A DNA stretch of 64,000 nt from NCBI RefSeq assembly GCF_001043975.1, contig NZ_LABY01000030.1, positions 1-64,000 on the forward strand, given 5' to 3'. Source of the stretch: Methylobacterium variabile. Its GTDB lineage: Bacteria > Pseudomonadota > Alphaproteobacteria > Rhizobiales > Beijerinckiaceae. Below are positions 62,330 to 64,000 of this stretch, in pieces. The position numbers and the translations under genes were made by a program. Within the stretch, counting starts at the first letter, position 1, and each line of letters opens with the position of its first letter. The notes below the pieces were generated by a model. The model did not search any database. It saw only the letters and a list, made by a program, of their open reading frames with translations, and was not told where the DNA came from.

Positions 62330-62343
62330 TTGATCTCGCTCAA
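62330..62343. promoter_or_regulatory. FixK/FNR box upstream of ccoGHIS
   Basis: TTGATCTCGCTCAA, an exact TTGA-N6-TCAA match, 69 bases before the ccoG ATG. Confidence 0.7.
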
Positions 62344-62444
62344 GCGCAGGTTCGAGCCCTGTCCGGTGCCAGTCGCACCGGACAGGGCTCGCGGGAGGCC
62401 AGACCCGAACCGTCCCCCTCCGGCCGGCCGGACCTGCCTCCCGA

Positions 62445-63323
62445 CTACTGGCCGCCGCCCAGGCCGTGGACGTAGACGGCCAGCGACTTGATGGTCGCCG
62501 GGTCGAGGCGGCCCTCCCAAGCAGGCATCACCCCCTTACGCCCGTTCGTGACCGTGGCGACGACCTGCTCGGGCGACGAGCCGTAGAGCCAGATCGGGTC
62601 GGTGAGGTTCGGCGCCCCCATCTCGGGATTGCCCTTGGCGGCCTCGCCGTGGCAGCCGGCGCAATTACCCGCGAACACCTCGGCGCCCTTCTCGGCGCTC
62701 GCGCTGGCCACGCCCGGCTTGCCGGAGAGCGAGAGCACGTAGCTTGCCACCGCCTCAACCTCGTCACGCTTGAGCACGCCGTCGCGCCCGAAGGCCGGCA
62801 TGTCGCCGACATGCGCCTCGCCGTGGCCGGAGCGGGCGCCGAAGCGGATCGTCTGCTCAATCGCCTCGGGGGTGCCGCCCCAGAGCCAATCATCGTCCTG
62901 GAGGTTCGGATATCCGATGCGGCCGGTGGCCGAGGTGCCGTGGCAGGCGGCGCAGTTGTCGCCGAACGCCGCCTTGCCAGTCGCGAGGGCGAGGCGCAGC
63001 AGGGCCGGATTAGCGCGGATCTCCGCGACGGAGGCGCTCGCGAGCTGCGATTGACCGCGCAGGTCGCGCTCCCGGCGCACCGCCTCGACCTCGTCGAGCA
63101 CGGTCGCGCGCTGGGAGTAGCCGAGCAGGCCGCCGGTGTAGCCGCTGACCATAGGCCAGGCCGGGTAGAGCACCCAGTAGCCCATCGCCCAGACGATGGT
63201 GGCGTACAGGCCGTAAAGCCACCAGCGCGGCAGGGGATTGTTGTACTCGGCGATGCCGTCCCACTCGTGTCCGGTGGTCTCCGGGCCGGCGGGCGGCTTG
63301 CCGGGGTTGGCGGTATCGGCCAC
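62445..63323 (-). CDS. ccoP: cbb3 oxidase diheme subunit CcoP
   Basis: GTG start at 63323; 292 residues. An N-terminal membrane helix (about 33-55), then two cytochrome c domains with heme sites CAACH (Cys124, Cys127, His128) and CAGCH (Cys221, Cys224, His225) and Met ligands in DMPAF and VMPAW. It passes electrons to CcoO. The pairing of WDGIAEYNNPLPRWW at the start is typical. It starts three bases after ccoQ. Confidence 0.95.
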   Translation of the reverse strand: MADTANPGKPPAGPETTGHEWDGIAEYNNPLPRWWLYGLYATIVWAMGYWVLYPAWPMVSGYTGGLLGYSQRATVLDEVEAVRRERDLRGQSQLASASVAEIRANPALLRLALATGKAAFGDNCAACHGTSATGRIGYPNLQDDDWLWGGTPEAIEQTIRFGARSGHGEAHVGDMPAFGRDGVLKRDEVEAVASYVLSLSGKPGVASASAEKGAEVFAGNCAGCHGEAAKGNPEMGAPNLTDPIWLYGSSPEQVVATVTNGRKGVMPAWEGRLDPATIKSLAVYVHGLGGGQ

Positions 63324-63326
63324 GGC

Positions 63327-63476
63327 TCAGTCCTCGATCAGGGGGAGATGGGCGGCCGCGTCGAACCGGGCGCGGTTGCGCGGCCAGAAGGCGTACAGGA
63401 TCACGGCGAGGAAAATGCCGACGAAGTAGAGGAGGCCGCTGGTCTGGGCGAAGGCGGAAGCGTTCTCGTACGTCAT
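63327..63476 (-). CDS. ccoQ: cbb3 oxidase subunit CcoQ
   Basis: 49 residues: MTYENASAFAQTSGLLYFVG, one membrane helix (about 14-34) and a short basic tail with FWPRNRARFDAA. It stabilises CcoP with CcoNO. It lies between ccoO and ccoP with gaps of five and three bases. Confidence 0.92.
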   Translation of the reverse strand: MTYENASAFAQTSGLLYFVGIFLAVILYAFWPRNRARFDAAAHLPLIED

Positions 63477-63481
63477 GGCAC

Positions 63482-64000
63482 TCACCTGAGGTTTTTCTTG
63501 TCTTCGTAGATCTTGAAGTCGACCATCGTGCCGAGCACCTGCAGGTAGACGACGAGCGCGTCGATCTCGGCGGCCTTGCCCTTATCGCCGCCGAAGTCCC
63601 GCACGGTGGCCCCCGGGTAGCGGCGCTGGAGGTCGGCGGCGCCGGCACCGTCCGGATCGAGCTGCGCCTTGAGGTCGGTCCGGGCCAGAGCGATCATCTC
63701 GTCGGTGTAGGGCACGCCGAGCGCCCGGTTGGCCTTCAGGTCGTCGGCGATGGCGTCGGCGTCGAGGGGCCGGTCGAGGAAGGCGTAGGCCGGCATGATC
63801 GAGGCCGGCACCACGGCGCGCGGGTCCTTCAGGTGCTCGCGGTGCCACTGGTCGGAATACTTGCCGCCGACGCGGGCGAGATCTGGGCCGGTCCGCTTCG
63901 AGCCCCACTGGAAGGGGTGGTCGTACATGCTCTCGGCGGCGAGCGAGAAGTGGCCGTAGCGCTCGATCTCGTCGCGCATCGGGCGCACCATCTGGCTGTG
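63482..64000 (-). CDS. ccoO: cbb3 oxidase monoheme subunit CcoO, partial
   Basis: The last 172 codons; the gene runs past the window edge. The visible part begins [20 protein letters not shown], where the first His is that of the CxxCH heme motif, and has [24 protein letters not shown] and the distal Met segment [10 protein letters not shown]. CcoO anchors in the membrane and carries heme c to CcoN. The first residues, the membrane helix and ccoN lie outside. Confidence 0.94.
   Translation of the reverse strand, partial: HSQMVRPMRDEIERYGHFSLAAESMYDHPFQWGSKRTGPDLARVGGKYSDQWHREHLKDPRAVVPASIMPAYAFLDRPLDADAIADDLKANRALGVPYTDEMIALARTDLKAQLDPDGAGAADLQRRYPGATVRDFGGDKGKAAEIDALVVYLQVLGTMVDFKIYEDKKNLR

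Noticed and set aside
60732-62333. Plus-strand frame of 533 codons opposite ccoG and ccoH
   Set aside because: Antisense to well-identified genes; extreme Arg/Gly/Ala/His content and no known motif.
1-64000. CRISPR arrays, tRNA and rRNA genes
   Set aside because: No regularly spaced direct repeats and no cloverleaf or rRNA-like stretch were seen by eye on either strand.

Overview
The window looks like chromosome or megaplasmid DNA of a GC-rich alphaproteobacterium of the Methylobacterium/Methylorubrum type. The grounds are base composition, many GAF/PAS, GGDEF-EAL and MCP proteins, a FixLJ-FixK oxygen-response system, and Rhizobiales-type small families (DUF6894-like, DUF6455-like, DUF2382). 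No rRNA, tRNA or CRISPR was seen. Species assignment is inference.

Left part (about 0-29 kb): a secreted hydrolase, small proteins, an HTH regulator beside an integrase remnant, and two DUF2382 stress genes behind a candidate EcfG promoter. A long signal-transduction block follows: GAF-PAS-HWE kinase, receiver proteins, two GAF-PAS-GGDEF-EAL proteins (one split by an in-frame TGA), a large hybrid histidine kinase overlapping an orphan ParD-like gene, two PAS proteins with a shared helical tail, an MCP with a PilZ tail, a Cache MCP, and a 4-helix-bundle-type MCP whose frame is cut by three TAG codons. Remnants of integrase, serine recombinase, IS3 elements and a small MITE-like repeat lie between them.

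Middle (29-38 kb): an MHS-type MFS transporter diverges from the cyoABCD quinol oxidase operon, with a perfect FixK/FNR palindrome between them. A HHE-like helical protein and a Cys-rich FNR regulator follow, then a degraded IS3 element and a nucleotidyltransferase-fold gene behind an inverted repeat.

Right part (39-64 kb): a low-oxygen island. fixL-fixJ, a single receiver domain and fixK are followed by a broken HD-domain protein, a Cys-rich DUF6455-like protein, an unusual Nramp transporter operon, YdcH-like and PPK2 genes, a second Cys-type FNR, a UspA-cytochrome c pair, OmpW, a broken histone-deacetylase-family gene, hemN, and the cbb3 oxidase genes ccoOQP-ccoGHIS with an MFS gene and ccmE behind them (ccoO runs off the window). 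Ten sites matching TTG(A/C)-N6-(T/G)CAA lie upstream of these genes and of cyo. The likely logic is that FixLJ senses low oxygen and induces fixK, and FixK/FNR proteins switch on high-affinity oxidases, anaerobic heme synthesis and stress or energy functions.

A recurring oddity is the number of otherwise intact frames broken by a single in-frame stop: integrase remnant, GGDEF-EAL gene, MCP (three times), IS3 OrfB, a membrane/PH-like gene and the deacetylase-family gene.
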